Below are positions 33,988-42,937 of a stretch of 64,000 bases of DNA, one piece after another. The notes under the pieces are model-generated. The model was not told where the DNA came from, did no database searches, and saw only the letters and a program-made list of their open reading frames with translations. The DNA is taken from contig JACKBQ010000001.1 of assembly GCA_020634455.1 (NCBI GenBank), forward strand, positions 310,001 through 374,000. Direction: 5' to 3'. Both the position numbers and the translations under genes were made by a program. The stretch's first letter is position 1; each line of letters opens with the position of its first letter. The DNA is from Ardenticatenaceae bacterium. Lineage in GTDB: Bacteria > Chloroflexota > Anaerolineae > Promineifilales > Promineifilaceae.

Positions 33988-34333
33988 AGCGTTGATGGAG
34001 ACGAGTAGCTTGGTAGGCTGGTTGAGCGAACCTGAGATGGTGCGAGTCAGGTCTGGTTGAGCAAGCGAAAATCCCTCCGGAGCTTCTGACTGAAAGGCCG
34101 GTGATCTGTAATCAGTGGTCAGTAATCAGTAATCAGTAGAAAAACCGATTACGGAATACCGATAACCGATTACCGAAACAAGTAGGCTCAGACGGGTTCG
34201 GCCCACGTTACCGGGTTTGCAGCCATTCTTAGGTGGCTGGTAGAGTGTCTGGCACACAGTTGTGCTGGGAACTTGGGTGGTACCGCGGAGACAATGCGCC
34301 TTCGTCCCAACGATGGGATGAAGGCGTTTTTTA
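33988..34333 (+). promoter_or_regulatory. T-box riboswitch before alaX
   Basis: The AGTA-containing start of stem I (GATGGAGACGAGTAG, 33994-34008) is followed by the distal region GAGATGGTGCGAGTCAGG, then GAAAATCCCTCCGGAGC. The T-box sequence AACTTGGGTGGTACCGCGG is at 34270-34288, followed by the terminator stem CGCCTTCGTCCC / GGGATGAAGGCG and a T-run to 34333. It should sense uncharged tRNA and allow reading into alaX. A GCT triplet (Ala) lies at 34082-34084 where a specifier could be, but I cannot prove the register. A block of GTAATCAG words (34105-34176) sits between stem I and the antiterminator. Confidence 0.88.
34105..34176. repeat. GTAATCAG word-repeat hairpin inside the T-box leader
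   Basis: Words GTAATCAGT repeat four times, followed by complementary GATTACGG and GATTACC words, giving an imperfect hairpin. Related words lie at 29520 and 30222. Confidence 0.75.
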
Positions 34334-34349
34334 TTGCCTGGAGGCTGCG

Positions 34350-35057
34350 ATGACGGAACTTTTATACACGACGGATGCGTACGTGCAGAATTTTGCGGCG
34401 GTGGTAACGGCCGTTACCGATGATGGCATCATTCTAAATAAAACCGCGTTTTACCCCGGCGGCGGTGGCCAGCCCAACGATGAGGGCACGCTCACGGCAG
34501 GTGAGCAGACCTGGGTCGTGACGAAAGTGAAGAAAGTTGGCGGCGAGGTCGTTCATTTTGTTGAGGGTGAGCTGCCTGGGGTGGGAACGGCCATAACGGG
34601 CCAGCTCGATTGGGATCGCCGCTACAAGCTGATGCGCACCCACACAGCCATGCACATTCTGTGCGGCGTGGTCTGGCGCGATTACGGTGCGTCGGTAACC
34701 GGTGGCAACATGGACCCGCTGAAGGGGCGTATGGATTTTGAGTTTGAGACGATGCGGCAGGAGCTGGTGACGGAGATTGAAACGGCCGTTAACGTCGAAG
34801 TTGAAGCGGCTCGCGCAACCCGCGTCCAAATTTTGCCGCGCGAAGAAGCGTTCCAGATTCCCGACCTGATCCGTACGAAGATTAATTTGCTGCCCGAAGG
34901 GATCAGCGAAGTGCGCACGGTAGAGCTGGTGGGGCTGGATTTGCAGGCGGACGGCGGTACGCACGTGGCCAATACGAAGGAAGTCGGCCGTATGCGCATC
35001 ACCGATTACAAAAGTAAGGGCAAAATCAACAAGCGCATTTACGTTGAGCTGGATTGA
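34350..35057 (+). CDS. AlaX-type alanyl-tRNA editing protein
   Basis: 235 aa from the ATG at 34350 (GGAGG 5 bases upstream); earlier in-frame starts fall in the T-box terminator. TAFYPGGGGQPNDEG is the N-terminal signature shared with the AlaRS editing domain, HTAMHIL holds two zinc-binding histidines, and DGGTHVANTKEVG the third. The cysteine seen in many relatives is replaced here by D, as in short AlaX proteins. It hydrolyses Ser-tRNA(Ala) or Gly-tRNA(Ala) in trans. Control by a T-box makes it responsive to tRNA charging. Confidence 0.9.
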   Translation: MTELLYTTDAYVQNFAAVVTAVTDDGIILNKTAFYPGGGGQPNDEGTLTAGEQTWVVTKVKKVGGEVVHFVEGELPGVGTAITGQLDWDRRYKLMRTHTAMHILCGVVWRDYGASVTGGNMDPLKGRMDFEFETMRQELVTEIETAVNVEVEAARATRVQILPREEAFQIPDLIRTKINLLPEGISEVRTVELVGLDLQADGGTHVANTKEVGRMRITDYKSKGKINKRIYVELD

Positions 35058-35067
35058 TCAGAGGTGG

Positions 35068-35127
35068 CAACAACGAATTCAAGTAAATAACGAATAAAAA
35101 TTCGTTGATTACTCTCATTCGTTGTTG
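35068..35127. repeat. Intergenic hairpin of the AACGAAT word
   Basis: CAACAACGAAT and its complement ATTCGTTGTTG bracket inner AACGAAT / ATTCGTT words. It separates alaX from the next gene. Confidence 0.75.
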
Positions 35128-35141
35128 TCATTGAATGCAAT

Positions 35142-35834
35142 ATGAGATTTATCGTTAAGGAGCAGGATTACGAACGGCCGATTGGGGCCGGGCTGATGCG
35201 CTACGAGCTGGACGGCGTGCCGACTGGCGCGGTTGAGCATTGGCGGCTGACCCAGGCGACCGAAGGCTACGAGGTGCTGCGGGTGGATTTGGATGCACGG
35301 GAGGCGGCTTCGGGGCATTCCTACCTGTACCATTTGGTGCGGCGGGCGGATGGTGCGCCGGAGCGGTTGGCGTACCGTTTTTGGGGCAGTGGTCTACAAA
35401 TTGAGGGTACGTTGCTCTTTTCCGAGACGAATATTACGGGGACGCGGGCGGTAAACGGCCGTACCCACCACGAAGACCTCGACATCGAACCAGGCACCCT
35501 GTTCTGGTTTCCCTCGGCGATTGGGCTGGGGTTGGCGTTGAAGGCGAAAAAGGTGACGGGGAATACGGCCGTTACGCTCAACGGTAAAATCGGTGGCGAC
35601 GAGACGCTGGCGATGCAACAAGTGTCGGCGGATGTCTATTTTTTGATTACCGACACCAAACCGATGGAAGTAGCGGGCAAAACGCTAGAAACCGTGCCCA
35701 CGATGGTGCGCTGGAACGACAACCAACGCATCATCGTCCGCGACCAAAATTATTGGCCCGTCGCCATGCAGCGGTTCGACTTTGCCGATACCAAACAGCT
35801 TTCGGCAACAGAAACGCGATACATTTGGTATTGA
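35142..35834 (+). CDS. Conserved hypothetical protein
   Basis: 230 aa, soluble, beta-rich (alternating hydrophobic pattern throughout), without signal peptide or recognised motif. The start ATG follows the hairpin by 14 bases; AAGGAG occurs only within the coding region, so translation may depend on a weak or absent site. It lies 9 bases before mrr with the same orientation, so both may share an mRNA. Codon use is like the neighbours. No function can be given. Confidence 0.7.
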   Translation: MRFIVKEQDYERPIGAGLMRYELDGVPTGAVEHWRLTQATEGYEVLRVDLDAREAASGHSYLYHLVRRADGAPERLAYRFWGSGLQIEGTLLFSETNITGTRAVNGRTHHEDLDIEPGTLFWFPSAIGLGLALKAKKVTGNTAVTLNGKIGGDETLAMQQVSADVYFLITDTKPMEVAGKTLETVPTMVRWNDNQRIIVRDQNYWPVAMQRFDFADTKQLSATETRYIWY

Positions 35835-35843
35835 GAGGAAAAT

Positions 35844-36752
35844 ATGGCAATTCCTGATTTTCAAACAATTATGCTGCCGCTTGTTCAGTTTGCCAGTGAT
35901 GGCAAGGAGCATTCTTTGCGTGAGGCGATAGATTATCTGGCCAACTATTTTCAGTTGACTAAGGAAGAACGCAAGGAGCTCTTGCCAAGTGGCCGTCAAG
36001 CAACCTTTGATAATCGTGTAGGCTGGTCACGGACACATCTTGCCAAAGCTGGTTTGTTAAATTCGACCAGGCGAGGTTGTTTTGAAATTACACAGCTTGG
36101 TCAACAAGTTTTAGCACAAAAGCCAGAAGTCATTAATGTGGCATTTTTGAAGCAATATCCAGACTACGTTGAGTTTATCAAGCCATCAACCGCGAACGAC
36201 ACAACGGCAGTTTCCGATGAAACCGACGTCTCAAAAACGCCAGAGGAAGCAATCGAGTCCGCCTACCAACGAGTGCGAGACGAATTAGCCAAGGAAATTT
36301 TGGCAACAATTAAAACATGCTCCCCAGCATTTTTTGAACGCCTGGTTATTGATTTGCTTGTTCAGATGGGATACGGCGGTACAAGAAAAGACGCCGGAGA
36401 AGCCATCGGCGGTAGCGGCGATGGTGGCATTGATGGAATCATTAAGGAAGATCGCCTTGGGCTAGATATTGTTTATGTTCAAGCAAAACGTTGGGAAAAT
36501 ACAGTAACTCGACCTGAAATTCAGAAATTTGCTGGCGCTTTACAGGGGCAGCGTGCTCGAAAGGGTATTTTTATAACGACGGCACCGTTTTCCGAAGGAG
36601 CAAGGCAGTATGTTTCATTTATCGACTCAAAGATCGTTTTGATTGATGGCAATATGCTGGCACAGTTGATGATTGATTACAACATCGGCGTGACACCTTT
36701 TGCCACTTACGAAATGAAACGGCTCGATTCAGATTACTTTACCGAGGAATAA
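35844..36752 (+). CDS. mrr: Mrr-type restriction endonuclease
   Basis: 302 aa. An N-terminal winged-helix Mrr_N domain (about 1-95), a linker, then the catalytic domain: FFERLVIDLLVQMGYGG, GSGDGGIDGII and VYVQAKRW form the D-QxK nuclease site. KGIFITTAPFSEGAR is also typical. Mrr is a type IV enzyme that cuts modified foreign DNA. The gene is lower in GC than its neighbours, which suggests horizontal acquisition. AGAGGAAAAT precedes the ATG. Confidence 0.93.
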   Translation: MAIPDFQTIMLPLVQFASDGKEHSLREAIDYLANYFQLTKEERKELLPSGRQATFDNRVGWSRTHLAKAGLLNSTRRGCFEITQLGQQVLAQKPEVINVAFLKQYPDYVEFIKPSTANDTTAVSDETDVSKTPEEAIESAYQRVRDELAKEILATIKTCSPAFFERLVIDLLVQMGYGGTRKDAGEAIGGSGDGGIDGIIKEDRLGLDIVYVQAKRWENTVTRPEIQKFAGALQGQRARKGIFITTAPFSEGARQYVSFIDSKIVLIDGNMLAQLMIDYNIGVTPFATYEMKRLDSDYFTEE

Positions 36753-36846
36753 AATGAAGCAGCGTACAGTTTTAATGAACAAGCGAATTACTGGTCCCGA
36801 CACGGCCGTTTCTAACCACAATTCTTGGGCAACCGTCGTCGGGTAC

Positions 36847-36894
36847 TAGCAACTAACAACCATTAACCATTTACCATTAAAAATTAACCATTTG
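36847..36894. repeat. ACCATTAACC word repeat before ileS
   Basis: Overlapping words AACAACCATTAACCATTTACC and AATTAACCATTTGG (in pieces) in direct orientation, ending 11 bases before the ileS start codon. Confidence 0.6.
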
Positions 36895-36905
36895 GAGTAA
36901 ACACC

Positions 36906-39900
36906 ATGTCTTTCAAAGACGTTTCCAACAAAGCCGACTTTGTGGAACAAGAACAAGAAATCCTGAAATTTTGGCAAGAAACCGATGCCTTCAACGAGCT
37001 GCGCCGCCTGCGGGCGAGCAGCGGCAAGCGGTTCAGCTTCATCGACGGCCCCATCACCGCCAACAACCCGATGGGTGTACACCACGCCTGGGGCCGCACC
37101 TACAAAGATCTGTACCAGCGCTACCACGCCATGCAGGGCAAAAACCTGCGCTGGCAAAATGGTTTCGACTGCCAGGGGCTGTGGGTCGAGGTCGAGGTGG
37201 AAAAAGAGCTCGGCTTCAAAACCAAGCGCGACATCGAAGCGTTTGGCCTGGAAAACTTCGTCAAGCTGTGCAAGGCGCGGGTGCTGAATTATGCGGCCGT
37301 TCAAACCGAGCAGTCCATGCGCCTGGGTTACTGGATGGACTGGAACAGTCCAGACGAACTACGCCGCCTCAGCGCCATGATTAAGGAAGACGCCCAGCAA
37401 GAAGTGACCATCCAAGGCCCCAAAGGCCCAATTACCGGCACCGTGGAGCAGGTAGTGGGCATGTTGGGGCTGGTGGATGTGGGCGGCTCCTACTTCACCT
37501 TCAGCAACGAGAACAACTACATGATCTGGAAGTTTTTGAAGACCTGCCGCGACAATGGCTGGCTGTACAAAGGGCGCGACGTGATGCCCTGGTGCGCCCG
37601 CTGCGGCACCGGCATCAGCCAGCACGAAATCGTTACCGATGGCTACTTTGAAGTGACGCATGATTCCGTGTTTGTGAAGTTCCCGCTGGTGGACCGTGAG
37701 AACGAGGCGCTGCTGGTCTGGACGACGACGCCCTGGACGCTGACGAGCAATGTCGCTGCGGCCGTTGGCCCGGAACTCACCTACGTCAAAGTGCAGCACG
37801 AAGATGGCTGGACCTACTATCTCGCTGAGGAAGCGATCAAAAACAGCCTGATCGGCAAGTACGAAGTGGTGAGCAAAATGAGAGGCGAGGACCTGCTTGG
37901 CTGGGCCTATCGCGGCCCATTTGATGAGTTGCCAGCGGCGATGGCTGCATTTGCCGAAGCCAACTTCACCCATCGCGTCATCCCCTGGAAAGAGGTGGGC
38001 GCGGCTGAAGGTACCGGTATCGTGCACATCGCCCCTGGCTGTGGTGCCGAGGACTTCCAGCTCAGCAAGGAAAACGATCTGCCCGTCATCGCACCGCTGG
38101 ATGAGAATGGTGTTTACGTGGCTGGTTTCGACTGGCTGACCGGGCAGCATTCGCAAGAAGTGGCCGAGTCCATCTTTGAAAATCTGCGCGAGAAAGGTTT
38201 TTACTACCGTAAGCAACGATATGCCCACCGCTACCCACACTGCTGGCGCTGCGGCACGGAGCTGGTCTACCGGCTGGTGGATGAATGGTTCATCAGCATG
38301 GGCGAGCTGTACGACAAGCCGCGCGAAGAGGTGACGGAGGCGGAGAAGCAAGCCAGCTTGCGCTACCAAATTATGGATCGCGTGGAAAAAATCAACTGGT
38401 TCCCCAGCTTTGGCTACGACCGGGAGATGGATTGGCTGCGCAACATGCACGACTGGATGATCTCCAAGAAGCGGTATTGGGGCTTGGCGCTGCCCATCTG
38501 GGAATGTGAGGAATGCAGCCATTTCACCGTCGTAGGGGATGAAAATGAGTTGGAAGAACGCGCCGTCGAAGGTTGGGAGACGTTTGCCGGGCATACGCCG
38601 CATCGGCCGTTTATCGACGCGGTGAAGATCGCCTGCCCGGAGTGCGGTGGCCAGATGAGCCGTATCAAGGATGTGGGCAACCCGTGGCTGGATGCGGGGA
38701 TCGTGGCGTTTAGCACGCTGGGCTATCGCCATCATCCCGACTATTGGGAAAAATGGTATCCGGCGGACTGGATCAGCGAATCGTTCCCTGGCCAGTTCCG
38801 CAACTGGTTCTACAGCTTGCTGGCGCAAAGCACCGTGCTGGGGGACGAGCCGCCGTTCCTGAATTTGTTTGGCTACTCCACGCTGCTGGCCGAAGACGGC
38901 CGTGAGATGCACAAATCGTGGGGCAACTCCATCGAGTTTAATCAGGCCGCCGATGAAATGGGAGCGGATACAATGCGCTGGCTGTATGCTAGCTGCAAGC
39001 CAGAGCAGAATTTGCGGTTTGGCTTCCACGTAGGTGATGAGACACGCCGCCGATTCCTCATCCCGCTGTGGAATGTGTATTCGTTCCTGGTGTCGTACGC
39101 CAATTTGGACGGCTGGACGCCATCGGTGCAGGACTTTTTGGACAGCACGCCGTCGCCCACGGAGGCACATGCCCAGCTGGATGCGTGGATTAAGGAGCGG
39201 GTGGATGAAACGGCCGTTTCCGTCCGCGCTTCTTTGGATAAGTATGACGCCGAAAAAGCGACCCAGGCGCTCGAAGCCCTGCTCGACGACCTGAGCAACT
39301 GGTACGTGCGCCGCAGCCGCCGCCGCTTCTGGAAAAGCGAAGCCGACGCCGACAAAAACGCCGCGTACCGCACGCTGTACCAGGTCATGGTGAAATTCAT
39401 CCGCTTGCTGGCCCCGTTCATCCCGTTCACCACAGAGGTGATGTACCAAAATCTGGTGCGCCGCGTGGATGAAAACGCACCGCTGAGCGTACACCACACG
39501 CTCTACCCAGACGCCGACGCGGCTTCGCTGGACCGCCGTTTGCTGGACAAGATGGGGCTGGCGATCACCGCTGCCAGTCTCGGCCGTTCGGCACGTAGTT
39601 CGGAGGACATCAAGCTGCGCCAGCCGCTGGCCAAGGCGCGGATCAACGTCGGCAACCAGCAGGCGCAGGACGACCTGCAAGAGCTGGCCGACGTGCTGGC
39701 CGAAGAGATCAACGTCAAGGAAATCGAGGTGGTTTCAGAGGTTGGCGAGTTGGTGAACTACAAGTTGATGCCCAACAATCGGGTTTTGGGGCCGAAGTTT
39801 GGCAAGGAATTCCCCAAGGTGCGTCAGGCGCTGATGGCCCTCGATCCGGCAGAAGCGGCACGTACTTTGCAGGCGGGTGAATCGCTCACCATCGAGGTGG

Positions 39901-40289
39901 CGGGTGAAACGGTGAGCCTGGGCGAGGAGGATGTGTTGGTGCAGACGGAATCAAGAGGGGGAACGGCCGTTGCCTCCGACAAAGGAGTCACGGTCGCGGT
40001 AGACACCGAGCTGACGCCCGCTCTGGTGCAGGAAGGTTATGCCCGCGATGTGGTGCGTCAGGTCAACAACATGCGCAAAGACGCCGGTCTGGAAATCTCC
40101 GACCGCATTGAATTGAGTTATCAGGGTGCGGCTGGTGACGTTGCCGCTGCACTGACCAACTTTGCCGATTTCGTGCAGCAAGAAACGCTCACCGTCACCC
40201 TGCAATCCGGCCCGCTGCCGGACGCGCTGTACAGCCAAACCGTCTCCATCGGCGACCAGGATGTGACTTTGCAGCTGCGGAAAGCATGA
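36906..40289 (+). CDS. ileS: Isoleucyl-tRNA synthetase with atypical active-site motifs
   Basis: 1127 aa, class I enzyme of the long IleS type. The N-terminal FIDGPITANNPMGVHHAWGR aligns to the HIGH region, but the first histidine is replaced by glycine (GVHH in place of HxGH). The KMSKS loop reads MHKSWGN at about 668-674. Zinc-like cysteine pairs occur at CARCGTG, CWRCGTE, CEECS and CPECGG, the last two in the segment before the loop. The editing domain and a C-terminal anticodon domain with extra tail are present. It charges tRNA(Ile). The enzyme type (Ile versus Val/Leu) rests on overall similarity; HIGH and KMSKS variants are unusual but plausible. Confidence 0.9.
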   Translation: MSFKDVSNKADFVEQEQEILKFWQETDAFNELRRLRASSGKRFSFIDGPITANNPMGVHHAWGRTYKDLYQRYHAMQGKNLRWQNGFDCQGLWVEVEVEKELGFKTKRDIEAFGLENFVKLCKARVLNYAAVQTEQSMRLGYWMDWNSPDELRRLSAMIKEDAQQEVTIQGPKGPITGTVEQVVGMLGLVDVGGSYFTFSNENNYMIWKFLKTCRDNGWLYKGRDVMPWCARCGTGISQHEIVTDGYFEVTHDSVFVKFPLVDRENEALLVWTTTPWTLTSNVAAAVGPELTYVKVQHEDGWTYYLAEEAIKNSLIGKYEVVSKMRGEDLLGWAYRGPFDELPAAMAAFAEANFTHRVIPWKEVGAAEGTGIVHIAPGCGAEDFQLSKENDLPVIAPLDENGVYVAGFDWLTGQHSQEVAESIFENLREKGFYYRKQRYAHRYPHCWRCGTELVYRLVDEWFISMGELYDKPREEVTEAEKQASLRYQIMDRVEKINWFPSFGYDREMDWLRNMHDWMISKKRYWGLALPIWECEECSHFTVVGDENELEERAVEGWETFAGHTPHRPFIDAVKIACPECGGQMSRIKDVGNPWLDAGIVAFSTLGYRHHPDYWEKWYPADWISESFPGQFRNWFYSLLAQSTVLGDEPPFLNLFGYSTLLAEDGREMHKSWGNSIEFNQAADEMGADTMRWLYASCKPEQNLRFGFHVGDETRRRFLIPLWNVYSFLVSYANLDGWTPSVQDFLDSTPSPTEAHAQLDAWIKERVDETAVSVRASLDKYDAEKATQALEALLDDLSNWYVRRSRRRFWKSEADADKNAAYRTLYQVMVKFIRLLAPFIPFTTEVMYQNLVRRVDENAPLSVHHTLYPDADAASLDRRLLDKMGLAITAASLGRSARSSEDIKLRQPLAKARINVGNQQAQDDLQELADVLAEEINVKEIEVVSEVGELVNYKLMPNNRVLGPKFGKEFPKVRQALMALDPAEAARTLQAGESLTIEVAGETVSLGEEDVLVQTESRGGTAVASDKGVTVAVDTELTPALVQEGYARDVVRQVNNMRKDAGLEISDRIELSYQGAAGDVAAALTNFADFVQQETLTVTLQSGPLPDALYSQTVSIGDQDVTLQLRKA

Positions 40290-40308
40290 GGCAGCGAGGA
40301 TAGGTTTG

Positions 40309-41565
40309 ATGGCGCAGGAAAAGTTAACGGCAACGGTTCATCTGTTTTGTGGCTTGCCCACATCGGGCAAGACGACGTTTGCTAAAGAGCTGGAACAAAA
40401 TCACAAGGCGGTGCGCTTTTCGCTGGATGAGTGGATGATCCGCTTAACGGACGCCACCATTTTTGACGCTGAGTATGGCGAGATGGCGGATCAGTTGAAG
40501 GAGCTTTTTTGGGATACGGCCGTTCCCCTGCTGCAACAAGGTACCGATGTCATTTTAGACTGGAGCCTGTGGAGTCGAGAGCGGCGTGAAAAGTGGATCG
40601 GCCGTATCACCGAGCTGGGCGCGGATTACACGCTTTACTACCTCAACATTCCGCCGGTGGTGCTGCGCCAGCGGCTGGCAGCCCGTAACGCCGAGCTGCC
40701 AGCCGGTGTCCATCCCATTCCCATTGCCGAACTGGACCGCTTCATTCCGATTTTTGAACCGCCCACGCCAGATGAAAATCTGAACGCGGTGCAAATTTAC
40801 CTGGGGCAGGATGGCCCCATTCACAACCCGCACCTGGAAGGCGATACCTTCTTTTGGCAAGGCAACGAGGTGGGGGTGCTGCTGCTGCACGGCCTTACCG
40901 CTACCACCGCTGAGGTGCGCCTGCTGGCCGAAAAACTGCAAGGCGAGGGGTACACCATCTCTGCGCCGCTGCTGCCTGGCCACGGTACGCATCCTGACGA
41001 ACTGAACGAAACGACCTGGCACGATTGGGCCTGGACGGCCGAAAAAGCGTACCAGCATCTGGCAACGGTGTGCGATCATGTGTTTGTGGGCGGGGAGTCT
41101 ACTGGCGGGGCGCTGGCACTTTATCTGGCGGCGCAGCACCAAGAAATTGCGGGTGTGCTTTGCTACGCTCCGGCTATCAAGCTGGCCATTCCCTTGCACA
41201 ACATGGTGCGGCTGTATGTGGCTGCGCCGCTGGTCAATTCATTGCCCAAGGACAATGTGGGCAGCAATGAGTTTTGGCAAGGCTACCGGGTCAATCCGCT
41301 ACGGGCGGTGATGGAGCTGGTGCGTTTGGGTCTGGAAGTGCGGCGCGAGCTGCCAAAAATTACGCAGCCGGTGCTGGTGATGCAGGGGCGCAACGACAAA
41401 ACGGTCTCCGAGGATGTGGGGGAGATCATTCTGGCAGGCGTTGCTTCTGAGGTGGCGCTGCAGCATTGGTGGGAGCAGTCTGGGCACGTGATTTTGCTGG
41501 AGGATGAGCTGGCGGGGATTACGGCCGTTACGCTTAACTTTATCAACGAGGCGCTCAAACAATAG
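40309..41565 (+). CDS. Fusion of P-loop kinase-like and alpha/beta hydrolase domains
   Basis: 418 aa. N-terminal domain (about 1-165): P-loop GLPTSGKTT, DWSLWSRERREKW and YYLNIPPVVLRQRLAAR, as in AAA_33/zeta-toxin-like ATP-dependent kinases. C-terminal domain (about 185-418): LLLHGLTATTAEVRLLAE, PGHGTHPDEL, GGESTGGALALYLAA (nucleophile serine), MQGRNDKTV (aspartate) and SGHVILLE (histidine), a carboxylesterase or monoacylglycerol lipase-type hydrolase. No frameshift lies between them. It may couple phosphorylation and hydrolysis of one substrate. Both families are clear; joint function is unknown. Confidence 0.88.
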   Translation: MAQEKLTATVHLFCGLPTSGKTTFAKELEQNHKAVRFSLDEWMIRLTDATIFDAEYGEMADQLKELFWDTAVPLLQQGTDVILDWSLWSRERREKWIGRITELGADYTLYYLNIPPVVLRQRLAARNAELPAGVHPIPIAELDRFIPIFEPPTPDENLNAVQIYLGQDGPIHNPHLEGDTFFWQGNEVGVLLLHGLTATTAEVRLLAEKLQGEGYTISAPLLPGHGTHPDELNETTWHDWAWTAEKAYQHLATVCDHVFVGGESTGGALALYLAAQHQEIAGVLCYAPAIKLAIPLHNMVRLYVAAPLVNSLPKDNVGSNEFWQGYRVNPLRAVMELVRLGLEVRRELPKITQPVLVMQGRNDKTVSEDVGEIILAGVASEVALQHWWEQSGHVILLEDELAGITAVTLNFINEALKQ

Positions 41566-41808
41566 ATTAAGGTTATTTGCCGGAGCCATCCATCTTCGAT
41601 TAGACACGCTGTACTATTCAAAAAGCTGGAAGGGGAAGCTATACTTTTTTATGTTTCTGGTTTTGATGTGCGGGGAGCCTGGATCGGGACACATTTATCA
41701 ATTCATTGTTGCCTGTTTGGAAGAGAGGCAGCCCACACCCACAAATTTCAAATTATGATGACATTTCCCCACGACACCGAGGCGCTCTACGACGATTGTG
41801 ACCGAGGT

Positions 41809-42936
41809 ATGACCAAAATTTTAATTATTGAGGATGAAATGGAGCTGCGGGAGTCTGTTGTTGATTGGCTTCTTTTTGAGGATTTTATTGTTTTGCAGGC
41901 TGAAAACGGCCGTATTGGTATCGAACTGGCGGTGCGTGAGTTGCCAGACATTATTCTTTCTGATGTGATGATGCCAGAGGTGGACGGGTATGAAGTTTTG
42001 CAAGCACTCCGCGCTCATCGAGAAACGGCCGTCATTCCTTTTATCTTTCTCACAGCCCTGGCCGATCGGCGAGAAGTTCGGCAAGGGATGGTAATGGGAG
42101 CAGATGATTATTTAACCAAACCGTTTTCCCGAGATGAACTGCTAAATGCCATTCAGTCCCGGCTGGATCGCCATTCTGTAAACCAGCAGCAAACCGAAGC
42201 GGCTTTGTCAGAATTGCGCCGGACGATTTTGCGCACATTGCCCCATGAACTGCGAACCCCGCTCACTGGCATTCTCGGCCTTGGTGAAATTTTGGCCGAC
42301 ACTTCAGAGGGTTTGCCCGTTGAAGAGCTGCGTGAAATTGGCGAATTAACGCTAGAATCGGGAAACCGCCTGCTGCGTTTGATAGAAAATTACCAATGTT
42401 TTGTAGAAATTGAGCTGCGAGGGTCAGATTTCTTGCAGGTCGGCAAAGAGGTAGAAGCCGCAGAGACGGTGCACGAAGTTAGCCGTAATCTCTGCTATCA
42501 GTACGAGCGGGCAGCTGATTTACGTCTGAATGCAGAAGATGCCACTTTATTTATGGACGAATTTGACTGGAACAAGGTTGTTTATGAATTAGTGGACAAC
42601 GCCTTTAAATTTTCAGCAAGAGGTACGCCTGTTCGTGTCCATGGTTGGATTGTGGAAGAGGATTCACAAGGTCCACAGTACCAACTAAGCGTTAAAGATC
42701 AGGGGTGGGGATTTGAACCGGAGCATTTGACCCAGATTGATGGTTACGTGCAGTTTGATCGGCCCAAACGTGAACAGCAAGGTTCTGGTCTTGGTTTGGC
42801 TATTGTCACCAGATTGGCTCGTTTGTATCAGGCGACCTTCCATATCGAAAGCACAGCAAAATCTGGTACGACAATAACGTTCACCCTGCCTTTAGAGAAG
42901 CCATCTGCCGACCCAGATTTTGCGCCTGAGGGCTAA
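41809..42936 (+). CDS. Receiver-histidine kinase hybrid
   Basis: 375 aa if started at the ATG at 41809; an in-frame ATG at 41755 is possible. Residues 1-120 are a receiver domain (ILIIEDEMELRES, D52 in SDVMMPEVDG, YLTKPFSRDE), followed by LPHELRTPLTGILG with the histidine at about 146, NAFKFSARGTP, DQGWGFEP and GSGLGLAIVTRLA. The order receiver-kinase, with no sensor domain, suggests it is driven by another kinase or binds an adaptor. It is preceded by about 240 bases that hold no clear gene. Confidence 0.9.
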   Translation: MTKILIIEDEMELRESVVDWLLFEDFIVLQAENGRIGIELAVRELPDIILSDVMMPEVDGYEVLQALRAHRETAVIPFIFLTALADRREVRQGMVMGADDYLTKPFSRDELLNAIQSRLDRHSVNQQQTEAALSELRRTILRTLPHELRTPLTGILGLGEILADTSEGLPVEELREIGELTLESGNRLLRLIENYQCFVEIELRGSDFLQVGKEVEAAETVHEVSRNLCYQYERAADLRLNAEDATLFMDEFDWNKVVYELVDNAFKFSARGTPVRVHGWIVEEDSQGPQYQLSVKDQGWGFEPEHLTQIDGYVQFDRPKREQQGSGLGLAIVTRLARLYQATFHIESTAKSGTTITFTLPLEKPSADPDFAPEG

Positions 42937-42937
42937 C

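Noticed and set aside
34233..34349. Extended N-terminus of AlaX
   Set aside because: These codons lie within the T-box and its terminator; the ATG at 34350 has GGAGG upstream.
37359..39680. 773-codon frame antisense to ileS
   Set aside because: It mirrors a highly conserved gene in GC-rich codons, has no family features and no ribosome binding site.
41566..41808. Coding region before the receiver-kinase gene
   Set aside because: The frame is open, but the residues upstream of MTKILIIEDE are unlike protein and hold several cysteines and histidines without pattern; treated as leader.
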